In this document: piece by piece, positions 1-4,903 of the stretch
How the letters are laid out: each line of letters starts with the position of its first letter
Numbering within the stretch: the stretch's first letter is position 1
Assembly: GCA_900319655.1 (NCBI GenBank)
Contig: ONPH01000092.1
Location: 1 to 5,173, forward strand
Origin: an uncultured Eubacteriales bacterium
GTDB taxonomy: Bacteria; Bacillota; Clostridia; Oscillospirales; Acutalibacteraceae
Direction of reading: 5' to 3'
Length of the DNA: 5,173 bases
Program-made: the position numbers and the translations under genes
The notes under the pieces: model-generated
Told to the model about the DNA's origin: nothing
The model's input: the letters and a program-made list of their open reading frames with translations, nothing else
Database searches by the model: none

Positions 1-95
1 GACCTGCCGGCGTCGACCAAAACGCCCTCGTTACCCGAGCCTATGTAATAACAATTTCCCTTGCTTCCGCTGAAAAGCGGAACTACCTTTGCCAT
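1..95 (-). CDS. walJ: MBL-fold metallo-hydrolase, WalJ/YycJ type (5' end only)
   Basis: Only the first 31 codons and two further bases are inside the window; the gene runs off the left edge. The reading frame begins at an ATG (bases 95-93) preceded by AGGGG seven bases upstream, a good ribosome binding site. The visible protein starts MAKVVPLFSGSKGNCYYIG and continues to VLVDAGR. The Ser-Gly-Ser-x-Gly-Asn loop followed by a strand ending in Val-Asp-Ala-Gly is the usual N-terminus of the YycJ/WalJ subgroup of metallo-beta-lactamase-fold proteins. The metal-binding HxHxDH motif would lie further in and cannot be seen. Family members are cytoplasmic, predicted nucleases or phosphodiesterases; in Bacillus WalJ is implicated in coordinating cell wall work with DNA replication. 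The gene has its own promoter (127-155), downstream of the murA terminator. Family assignment is fairly secure; orthology to walJ is inferred from the motif and the murA/htrA context. Confidence 0.75.
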   Translation of the reverse strand, partial: MAKVVPLFSGSKGNCYYIGSGNEGVLVDAGR

Positions 96-126
96 AAAAT
101 TACCCCTAAAGTATGTTCTAAATTTA

Positions 127-155
127 ATAATAGCATAAAAATGAAAAGTTGACAA
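127..155 (-). promoter_or_regulatory. SigA-type promoter of the MBL-fold gene
   Basis: On the minus strand TTGTCA (155-150) and TATTAT (132-127) are separated by exactly 17 bases. TGC lies directly before the -10 box, which makes it an extended -10 promoter. Predicted transcription start is near base 120, giving a leader of about 25 bases before the ATG at 95. It sits between the murA terminator and the MBL-fold gene, so that gene can be transcribed independently of murA. Confidence 0.7.
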
Positions 156-171
156 CAACTTTGCGGCGGAG

Positions 172-219
172 GCTTTAATAAAACAAAAAGAGTTGAAAGT
201 AATTAAACTCTCAACTCTT
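172..219 (-). terminator. Intrinsic terminator of murA
   Basis: Read on the minus strand, AAGAGTTGA-type bases 219-211 pair with TCAACTCTT at 196-188 (9 bp). The loop is about 14 bases and can pair further internally (AG/CT). The 3' arm runs straight into a T-rich tract (TTTTTGTTTTATT). It starts about ten bases after the murA stop codon. The stem is AT-rich and only moderately stable, so some read-through into the MBL-fold gene is possible. Confidence 0.7.
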
Positions 220-242
220 AACTCTTAATTATGCTCTTAATT
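206..242. repeat. Heptad tandem repeat at the murA 3' end
   Basis: On the minus strand the heptamer TTAAGAG occurs at 240-234, then after a five-base interruption at 228-222 (AATTAAGAG in both cases). It continues as contiguous heptads TTAAGAG (226-220 register) and TTGAGAG. On the plus strand this reads as three adjacent AACTCT(T/C) units (206-226) plus CTCTTAATT repeated at 222-230 and 234-242. The array spans the murA stop codon and supplies one arm of the terminator. It resembles the short heptanucleotide repeats known from several bacterial groups, but I cannot tell whether it recurs in this genome. Confidence 0.6.
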
Positions 243-1527
243 CCTGTTCGTTGTCTCCGGTGTAGTAGACCTTTTTGATGTCCGCGCCGAGAGCCTTGAA
301 CTTTTCTACAACATCCTCGTAACCGCGCTCGATAAACTGAATGCTCGAAATTTCGGTTGTGCCGCTTACCTCAAGCGCCGCGATAATCATAGCCGCGCCT
401 GCTCTGAGGTCGGTAGCCTTGACGGGAGCCGCTGTAAGCGGTGTGCCGCCCTCGATGATGGCAAGTCTGCCCTCTACCGAGATATGAGCGCCCATTCTGA
501 TAAGCTCGCTGATGTACTGATAGCGGTTGTCCCAAACGTTCTCGTTAACAATGCTTGTGCCGGGCACGCTCATAAGCAGAGCGGTAAACTGCGGCTGACA
601 GTCTGTCGGAAAGCCGGGGTGAGGCATTGTCTTGATGTTACAGCGCTTAAGCGGTTTAACTGTGGCGTCAATTGTGAGCGCCTCGTCGTACTCCGTAATC
701 TTAACGCCCATCTCACGGAACTTAGCCGAGATTGACTCAAGGTGCTTGGGAGTGATGTTTTTGATTGTAATGCGGCCGCGTGTTGCTGCGGCTGCGCACA
801 TATATGTTCCCGCCTCAATCTGGTCGGGAATGATTGAGTAAGAGATACCGTGCATATAGTTCACGCCTCTTACCTTGATAACGTCTGTACCTGCGCCTCT
901 TACGTCAGCTCCCATGGAGTTGAGGAAGTTTGCGAGGTCAACAATATGCGGCTCCTTAGCGGCGTTTTCAATAACCGTAAGACCCTTTGCGCGGCTTGCC
1001 GCGAGCATAATGTTCATTGTTGCGCCTACAGACACAACGTCGAGGTAGATGTGAGTGCCCACAAGACCTTCCTCGTCGCATTTTGCCTCGATAATCGCGC
1101 CGTCTAGAAGTCTTGTGTCTGCGCCGAGAGCCTCAAAGCCCTTTAAATGCTGGTCAATGGGGCGAACGCCGAAGTTACAGCCGCCGGGAAGGGCAACCTT
1201 TGCCTTGCCGTACTTGCCGAGCAAAGCGCCGAGAAGATAGTAAGAAGCTCTCATACCTCTTACATAATCGGTAACCGCCACGCTTGTCTGGATGTGGGTG
1301 GGGTCGATGTAGAGCGTACTCTTGTTGATTCTTCTGACCTTTGCGCCCATCTGCTGAAGAATTCTGCTGATAAGCGTAACGTCGCTGATGTTCGGTATAT
1401 TTTCAATTTGACAAGGTTCGTCACATAAAATAACGGCGGGGATAATAGCAACGGCAGCGTTCTTTGCGCCGCTGATATTTACCTCACCAAAAAGCGGTTT
1501 ACCGCCTGTAACAACAAATTTTTCCAA
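229..1527 (-). CDS. murA: UDP-N-acetylglucosamine 1-carboxyvinyltransferase (MurA)
   Basis: MurA transfers enolpyruvate from phosphoenolpyruvate to UDP-GlcNAc, the first committed step of peptidoglycan synthesis, in the cytoplasm. The 432-residue product has the normal family length. It shows the substrate-binding Lys22-Asn23 in SGAKNAA, the catalytic loop PGGCNFGVRPID with active-site Cys117 and Arg122, the FPTDCQPQF motif with Asp309 (equivalent to E. coli Asp305), and RGYEDVVEKFKALGA with Arg401 (equivalent to Arg397). Presence of the Cys rather than Asp means the usual fosfomycin target residue is intact. The start is a TTG: AGGAG lies nine bases upstream, an in-frame TAG (1542-1540) blocks any longer product, and the encoded start MEKFVVTGGKPLFG is typical of the family. 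Many Firmicutes carry two murA paralogues; I cannot say which this is. It has its own promoters, an elaborate leader (1528-1740) and a terminator, so it is probably monocistronic. Confidence 0.97.
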   Translation of the reverse strand: MEKFVVTGGKPLFGEVNISGAKNAAVAIIPAVILCDEPCQIENIPNISDVTLISRILQQMGAKVRRINKSTLYIDPTHIQTSVAVTDYVRGMRASYYLLGALLGKYGKAKVALPGGCNFGVRPIDQHLKGFEALGADTRLLDGAIIEAKCDEEGLVGTHIYLDVVSVGATMNIMLAASRAKGLTVIENAAKEPHIVDLANFLNSMGADVRGAGTDVIKVRGVNYMHGISYSIIPDQIEAGTYMCAAAATRGRITIKNITPKHLESISAKFREMGVKITEYDEALTIDATVKPLKRCNIKTMPHPGFPTDCQPQFTALLMSVPGTSIVNENVWDNRYQYISELIRMGAHISVEGRLAIIEGGTPLTAAPVKATDLRAGAAMIIAALEVSGTTEISSIQFIERGYEDVVEKFKALGADIKKVYYTGDNEQELRA

Positions 1528-1542
1528 TTGTTGACACTCCTA
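1525..1542 (-). promoter_or_regulatory. Ribosome binding site fixing the TTG start of murA
   Basis: AGGAG (1541-1537) is followed by nine bases and TTG (1527-1525). The first upstream in-frame stop, TAG at 1542-1540, overlaps the Shine-Dalgarno itself. No ATG or GTG is available in this frame between the stop and the conserved protein start, so TTG is the only workable start codon. Confidence 0.85.
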
Positions 1543-1566
1543 ACACTGGTGATGGGTTTTCGCAAC

Positions 1567-1594
1567 AACATACTATAGGTAAAGTAACATACTA
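1567..1594. repeat. Direct repeat AACATACTA in the murA leader
   Basis: The nonamer AACATACTA (plus strand) occurs at 1567-1575 and 1586-1594, 19 bases apart. A third near-copy, ATCATACTA, lies at 1712-1720 and includes the -10 box of the proximal murA promoter. The copies flank or overlap the operator-like elements described separately. Confidence 0.6.
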
Positions 1595-1598
1595 CCTG

Positions 1599-1635
1599 TT
1601 GTGGTTCTAAGTCTATTATTCCTCAAAAACCACAA
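1599..1635 (-). other. Stem-loop 2 in the murA leader
   Basis: On the minus strand TTGTGGTT (1635-1628) is perfectly complementary to AACCACAA (1606-1599), an 8-bp stem with a 21-base loop. The 5' arm could equally pair with the identical AACCACAA at 1677-1670, which belongs to stem-loop 1, so the two structures compete. Function is not known. Confidence 0.5.
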
Positions 1636-1662
1636 AATATGTTACATTTTTATTAAAGTACA

Positions 1663-1708
1663 CTACAAATTGTGGTTACACATACGTAACGCCACAATTC
1701 TCCTGTAG
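1663..1708 (-). other. Stem-loop 1 at the 5' end of the murA leader
   Basis: On the minus strand CTACA (1708-1704) pairs with TGTAG (1667-1663), AATTGTGG (1699-1692) with CCACAATT (1675-1668), and TTAC (1689-1686) with GTAA (1679-1676). That gives 17 base pairs around a six-base loop, with a GGAG internal loop and a two-base bulge. It begins at about the predicted start site of the proximal murA promoter, so it would form the very 5' end of that transcript. No U-tract follows, so it is not a terminator. It may stabilise the mRNA, act as a regulatory switch, or be only the by-product of palindromic protein-binding sites in DNA. Confidence 0.55.
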
Positions 1709-1711
1709 AAA

Positions 1712-1740
1712 ATCATACTACAAAATTGTAGTAAAGTCAA
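1712..1740 (-). promoter_or_regulatory. Proximal murA promoter with palindrome in the spacer
   Basis: TTGACT (1740-1735) and TATGAT (1717-1712) on the minus strand are separated by exactly 17 bases; each differs from consensus at one position. The 18-bp palindrome 1716-1733 fills the spacer and touches the -10 box, the classic position for a repressor operator. Predicted start is near 1705, leaving a leader of about 178 bases before the murA start codon. Confidence 0.72.
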
Positions 1741-1744
1741 CGCA

Positions 1745-1773
1745 ATATTAAAATTGTAACCGTTTTTTGGCAA
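1745..1773 (-). promoter_or_regulatory. Candidate distal murA promoter
   Basis: TTGCCA (1773-1768), a 17-base spacer and TAATAT (1750-1745) on the minus strand form a second plausible SigA promoter 33 bases upstream of the proximal one. Its start would fall near 1738, within the -35 box of the proximal promoter. The surrounding DNA is AT-rich, which makes chance matches easier. Confidence 0.45.
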
Positions 1774-1904
1774 ACTTGTACTCAAATTATTAAGGAATTG
1801 TCACTTTCTTTTTTAATATTAACAACGGCTGTAACGCATTGAGTGAATTTCCGCAAAAGAAATAAAAATCGCTTTATTTTTCCGTTCGAGAAATATTCGA
1901 GTTG
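1774..1904. other. AT-rich intergenic stretch without a recognised gene
   Basis: This is the htrA-proximal part of the 500-base gap between htrA and murA. I found no convincing reading frame with a ribosome binding site on either strand. It contains a 10-bp palindrome TTAATATTAA (1813-1822), a weak AT-only inverted repeat (1860-1866 with 1873-1879), and a direct repeat TTCGAG-AAATA-TTCGAG (1885-1901) with an 11-base period, about one helical turn. The role of these elements is unknown. Confidence 0.5.
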
Positions 1905-1956
1905 TGACAAAATATTAATAAAATAAGCGGAACGCGCATACGCTCCGCCTTATTTT
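1905..1956 (-). terminator. Intrinsic terminator of htrA
   Basis: On the minus strand AAAATAAG (1956-1949) pairs with CTTATTTT (1927-1920). Inside it CGGA-type bases pair with TCCG (1945-1942 with 1929-1932, one bulged base), followed by a short mismatched extension. The 3' arm continues into a T-rich tail (TTATTAATATTTT). It lies about 70 bases after the htrA stop. The A-rich 5' flank means it could also work weakly in the other direction. Confidence 0.7.
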
Positions 1957-2027
1957 ACGATAGAAATATCAAATATATTCCTTGTGTTGATGAATTTTTT
2001 GATTATTTTACCAAAATTTATAGTTCT

Positions 2028-3791
2028 TTATTGTCCTTTGTCGGCAACGAGCTCAATCTCAGCTTCCTTTTCGGTCAGCTTTCCGGTTGAATTTGACTCT
2101 GCGCGGTAGTATTTAATCGTGATTTTATCGCCGTCACCGTGATTTTCGAGCACGTTGTATATTTCCGAGAAGGATGAAATGCTCTTTCCGTCAGCCTCGT
2201 AGATGATATCGCCGGTTTCGAGAACCTTACCGCACGGGCCGTTGGGATCGACGGTCTGAACCAAAATACCGCCCTTAACGCCGAGAGCAGAGGCTTCCTC
2301 TGTTGACAGCGCCGCTCCGCTGATACCGATTTTAACGCGGTTTTCAACGTAGCCGTTCTTCATAAGGCTGTCGACAATCGTCTTTACCGTCGCGGACGGA
2401 ATACAGAAGCCCATTCCCTCGTAGCTTTCGTCTACGATTTTTGCGGTAGCCATACCGATAACCTGGCCGTAGAGGTTAACCGCAGGACCGCCGGAGTTAC
2501 CGGGGTTGATTGCGGCGTCGGTCTGGATATACTTTACAATGCTCTTTTTCGAGGCGTCGCGCTCCAAGGCGGAGACAATGCCCTTTGTCATCGAATTCTG
2601 GAACTCCATACCGCCGGGATTGCCGACTACCACGATATCGTCGCCCTGACCGAGCTTATCCGAATCGCCAAACACTGCCGGGGTAAGTCCCTTTGCGTCG
2701 TCGAGCTTGAGCAGAGCGATGTCGGTTCTGGAGTCAAAGCCCACAACGCCTGCGTTGTATTCCTTGCCGTCGTAGGTATACACCGAGAGAGTCATTGAGG
2801 TTTTGCTGTTTGCGATAACGTGGGCGTTTGTGATAACATAGCCGTCCTCGGAAATTACAATTCCGCTTCCCTCAGAATTTTTGATTGTCTTGTTGGAATC
2901 GGAAAAGCCTTTAATTCCCACAACCGAGGGAGAAGCCTTTTGGAAGGCGTACTCGGCGTTGTAGCTCTTGTTTGTCGCCGCGTCGGCAGGCTTTTGCTCT
3001 ACCGTGAGGCCTTTGTAATCCTTCTGGATTTTATCGCTGTAATCGCTGTCCTTAAAAACAGGCGCTTCGGTGGCAGGCTGAACCATTCCAGGATTTTCAA
3101 AATTCGGAATTTGGAAGTTATTGCTGTTGCCGTTCTGAGAAATCTCGCCTGAGGTATTTCCCTTTTGGTTTGTCATTACATATATAAATATGCCTGCAAA
3201 AGCCGCAACAAGCATTACCGCGAGAATGATAATCACCGCGATAAGTCCCTTGTTACCCTTGGGCTTTTGCTGCTTGGGAACGTTGTAATAACCCTGTCCG
3301 GCAGGCATTTGCTGCTTTATGTATGGATTTTGGTTGTTCGGCTGAGGCGCTTCACCCTGCAGGGGAGAAACATACTGCGGCTGAGCAGGCGTATAAGGCT
3401 GCTGAACAGGCGGCTGCGGCGGTTGCTGCTGAGGCGGTCTGCCGTAGAACTGCTGATTGCCCCGGTTATACGCATTATTATAGTATACGGGATTTGAATA
3501 GTCCGTTTTCTGAGCGTTAAACGGCGGCTGAACGCCGAAATTCTGCTGAGGATTATCCTGAACCTCAGGTGGAGTAGTCTGATTTATGGGATTAAACGCG
3601 CCGTCCTGATACACCGCGGTCTGGTTTATCGGGTTATATCCCTGCTCCGCGTTCTGCCCGGGCTGTTCCGGCTGCTGCATAAGCGGCTTTTCGGGGTTAA
3701 AATCAAACTGCTGAGGCGGCTGTTCGCCGGGTTTTTCGGTAAACGGGCGCTGAGGCTGTCCGCCGAAATTGTTATCAAAATTATTATCCAT
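2028..3791 (-). CDS. htrA: Membrane-anchored HtrA/DegP-type serine protease with PDZ domain
   Basis: The 587-residue product is a trypsin-fold S1C-family protease that degrades or handles misfolded proteins at the outer face of the membrane. Residues 1-172 are a disordered, Pro/Gln/Asn-rich tail with a repeated YNPINQT/FNPINQT (52-58, 66-72). A Lys-rich stretch (173-181) precedes one hydrophobic segment (183-206), giving N-inside, C-outside topology. The protease domain follows at about 275-480, with the catalytic triad His324 (TNAHVI), Asp357 (RTDIALLKL) and Ser433 (GNSGGPAVN). One PDZ domain occupies about 486-585. Bacillus HtrA proteins are usually about 400-460 residues; the extra length is in the tail. 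The start at base 3791 is chosen because AAGGTGA lies five bases upstream; a longer frame opening at TTG 3833 would start inside the promoter. It is divergent from fba, has its own terminator, and lies upstream of murA and a WalJ-type gene. Confidence 0.94.
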   Translation of the reverse strand: MDNNFDNNFGGQPQRPFTEKPGEQPPQQFDFNPEKPLMQQPEQPGQNAEQGYNPINQTAVYQDGAFNPINQTTPPEVQDNPQQNFGVQPPFNAQKTDYSNPVYYNNAYNRGNQQFYGRPPQQQPPQPPVQQPYTPAQPQYVSPLQGEAPQPNNQNPYIKQQMPAGQGYYNVPKQQKPKGNKGLIAVIIILAVMLVAAFAGIFIYVMTNQKGNTSGEISQNGNSNNFQIPNFENPGMVQPATEAPVFKDSDYSDKIQKDYKGLTVEQKPADAATNKSYNAEYAFQKASPSVVGIKGFSDSNKTIKNSEGSGIVISEDGYVITNAHVIANSKTSMTLSVYTYDGKEYNAGVVGFDSRTDIALLKLDDAKGLTPAVFGDSDKLGQGDDIVVVGNPGGMEFQNSMTKGIVSALERDASKKSIVKYIQTDAAINPGNSGGPAVNLYGQVIGMATAKIVDESYEGMGFCIPSATVKTIVDSLMKNGYVENRVKIGISGAALSTEEASALGVKGGILVQTVDPNGPCGKVLETGDIIYEADGKSISSFSEIYNVLENHGDGDKITIKYYRAESNSTGKLTEKEAEIELVADKGQ

Positions 3792-3803
3792 AGTTATCAC
3801 CTT
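3789..3803 (-). promoter_or_regulatory. Ribosome binding site fixing the htrA start
   Basis: AAGGTGA (3803-3797) is followed by five bases and ATG (3791-3789). This supports the start MDNNFDNNFG. The frame stays open for 14 more codons upstream, but its only other candidate start (TTG at 3833) lies before the predicted transcription start. Confidence 0.85.
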
Positions 3804-3824
3804 GGTTTTTATTTTTACAAACAC

Positions 3825-3853
3825 ATTATACAACGTAAAATTATCAAATGCAA
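3825..3853 (-). promoter_or_regulatory. SigA-type promoter of htrA
   Basis: TTGCAT (3853-3848), a 17-base spacer and a perfect TATAAT (3830-3825) on the minus strand. Predicted start is near 3818, giving a leader of about 27 bases. No CssR- or stress-sigma-type site was recognised nearby. Confidence 0.75.
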
Positions 3854-3915
3854 CCGAGGAATGTGACGGGAAACTGAAAATTTTCCGAATATTTCAAGAT
3901 TTCTCCGTTTTTCTC

Positions 3916-3936
3916 AAAAAAAAGCAGGTTTTTTTT
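3916..3936. repeat. A8/T8 inverted repeat upstream of the fba promoter
   Basis: Eight A residues (3916-3923), the spacer GCAGG and eight T residues (3929-3936) form a perfect 8-bp inverted repeat. The T-tract ends ten bases before the fba -35 box, where an A/T-rich upstream (UP-like) element or intrinsic bend would act on fba. It might also act as a weak terminator-like barrier between the divergent genes. Confidence 0.45.
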
Positions 3937-3946
3937 CGCAAAGTGC

Positions 3947-3975
3947 TTTATATTTGGAGGAATATATGTTATAAT
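3947..3975 (+). promoter_or_regulatory. Extended -10 promoter of fba
   Basis: A perfect TATAAT (3970-3975) is preceded by TGT (3967-3969), giving an extended -10 box, with a weaker TTTATA (3947-3952) 17 bases upstream as the -35. Predicted start is near 3982, leaving a leader of about 55 bases. That leader contains a small GGAGA/TCTCC hairpin (3994-3998 with 4006-4010). Confidence 0.7.
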
Positions 3976-4023
3976 TTGTATAACTCGGTAAGAGGAGACG
4001 TTCTCTCTCCGAAATTCAGTAAA

Positions 4024-4039
4024 AAGGAAGATGATTATG
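4024..4039 (+). promoter_or_regulatory. Ribosome binding site fixing the fba start
   Basis: AAGGAAG (4024-4030) is followed by ATGATT and then ATG (4037-4039). The in-frame ATG at 4031 abuts the Shine-Dalgarno with no spacer and is unlikely to be used. The ATG at 4037 has a six-base spacer and gives the family-typical start MPLV. Confidence 0.8.
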
Positions 4040-4903
4040 CCATTAGTAAACGCAAAAGAAATGCTTACAAAAGCAAAGGCAGGCCACTATGCAGTAGGCC
4101 AGTTCAACATCAACAACCTTGAGTGGACAAAAGCAATCCTTCTCACAGCTCAGGAGCTCAACTCTCCCGTTATCCTCGGCGTTTCCGAGGGTGCAGGCAA
4201 GTATATGTGCGGCTACAAGACCGTAGTCGGCATGGTTAACGGTATGCTCGAGGAGCTCAAAATCACAGTTCCCGTTGCTCTCCACCTTGACCACGGTTCA
4301 TACGAAGGCGCTAAGGCTTGCATCGAGGCAGGCTTCAGCTCAATTATGTTCGACGGCTCGCATTATCCGATCGAGGAGAACGTTGCCAAGACAAAGGAAC
4401 TCGTAGCTACATGTAACGAGCTCGGTCTTTCAATCGAGGCTGAGGTTGGTTCAATCGGCGGCGAGGAAGACGGCGTTATCGGCGCAGGCGAATGTGCAGA
4501 TCCCAAGGAGTGCAAGATGGTTGCAGACCTCGGCGTAACAATGCTCGCTGCAGGTATCGGCAACATCCACGGCAAATATCCCGAGAACTGGGCAGGTCTG
4601 AGCTTTGAGACTCTCGACGCTATCCAGCAGCTCACAGGCGAAATGCCCCTCGTACTCCACGGCGGTACAGGTATTCCGGCTGATATGATTAAGAAGGCTA
4701 TCACCCTCGGCGTTTCTAAGATTAACGTTAACACCGAGTGCCAGCTCGCTTTTGCTGCTGCTACAAGAGAGTACATCGAGGCAGGCAAGGATCTCCAGGG
4801 CAAGGGCTTCGATCCCAGAAAGCTTCTCGCTCCCGGCTTTGAGGCTATCAAGGCTACAGTAAAAGAGAAGATGGAGCTCTTCGGCTCGGTAGGCAAGGCA
4901 TAA
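4037..4903 (+). CDS. fba: Class II fructose-1,6-bisphosphate aldolase
   Basis: This zinc-dependent cytoplasmic enzyme reversibly splits fructose 1,6-bisphosphate into dihydroxyacetone phosphate and glyceraldehyde 3-phosphate in glycolysis and gluconeogenesis. The 288-residue product has the usual length for the short class II form and is a single TIM-barrel domain. Visible motifs are ALHLDHGS with catalytic Asp85 and zinc ligand His86, EAEVGSIGG (134-142), GNIHGKYP with zinc ligand His178, VLHGGTGIP with zinc ligand His208, and the phosphate-binding KINVNTE (228-234). Class II tagatose-bisphosphate aldolases are close relatives, but the overall sequence, including the C-terminal DPRKLLAPG and the MPLV start, fits FBA of Clostridia better. 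Codon use is rich in C-ending and GAG/AAG codons compared with its neighbours, as expected for a highly expressed glycolytic gene. It is transcribed alone, divergent from htrA, with its own promoter and a strong terminator 170 bases downstream. Confidence 0.95.
   Translation: MPLVNAKEMLTKAKAGHYAVGQFNINNLEWTKAILLTAQELNSPVILGVSEGAGKYMCGYKTVVGMVNGMLEELKITVPVALHLDHGSYEGAKACIEAGFSSIMFDGSHYPIEENVAKTKELVATCNELGLSIEAEVGSIGGEEDGVIGAGECADPKECKMVADLGVTMLAAGIGNIHGKYPENWAGLSFETLDAIQQLTGEMPLVLHGGTGIPADMIKKAITLGVSKINVNTECQLAFAAATREYIEAGKDLQGKGFDPRKLLAPGFEAIKATVKEKMELFGSVGKA

Larger units (their letters stand above)
1591..1733. repeat. Array of operator-like dyad elements upstream of murA
   Basis: Three related plus-strand elements are visible: TACTACAA-aa-TTGTAGTA at 1716-1733 (perfect 8-bp arms), ACTAC-aaa-TTGTGGTT at 1662-1677, and ACTAC-ctg-TTGTGGTT at 1591-1606. 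The last two are each preceded by AAAGTA (1655-1660 and 1581-1586), so a block of about 23-26 bases looks duplicated 71-74 bases apart. Diverged inverted copies lie at 1692-1708 (CCACAATT then CTGTAG) and around 1628-1635 (AACCACAA). The arrangement fits binding sites for a dimeric repressor, or arms of RNA stems. The regulator is not identified. Confidence 0.6.

Noticed and set aside
1663..1695. A ten-codon leader reading frame (GTG start, minus strand) in stem-loop 1, with AGGAG at 1704-1700
   Set aside because: The gap between AGGAG and GTG is only four bases, the Shine-Dalgarno would sit at the very 5' end of the proximal transcript, and the peptide shows no diagnostic codon run. It could be checked by ribosome profiling.
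1591..1733. WalR box (TGTWAH-N5-TGTWAH) controlling murA, prompted by the walJ context
   Set aside because: TGTAAC occurs at 1680-1675 and elsewhere, but no second half-site stands at the required five-base spacing.
1716..1733. BlaI/MecI or CopY operator
   Set aside because: Those operators have TACA-N2-TGTA. Here the half-sites are separated by four bases at 1716-1733, and by three with a changed half-site in the other copies. No blaI, mecI or copY gene is in the window.
1581..1733. CRISPR-like array
   Set aside because: The repeats are short, diverged, unevenly spaced and in mixed orientations, and there are no cas genes.
2820..3520. Plus-strand reading frames opposite htrA
   Set aside because: Low-complexity antisense translations of the HtrA tail and linker, with no ribosome binding site and no family resemblance.
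3792..3833. A longer HtrA starting at TTG 3833
   Set aside because: This start lies within the promoter, upstream of the predicted transcription start. The ATG at 3791 has a proper ribosome binding site.
4031..4036. fba start at ATG 4031
   Set aside because: It directly abuts the Shine-Dalgarno. The ATG at 4037 has correct spacing and matches the family N-terminus.
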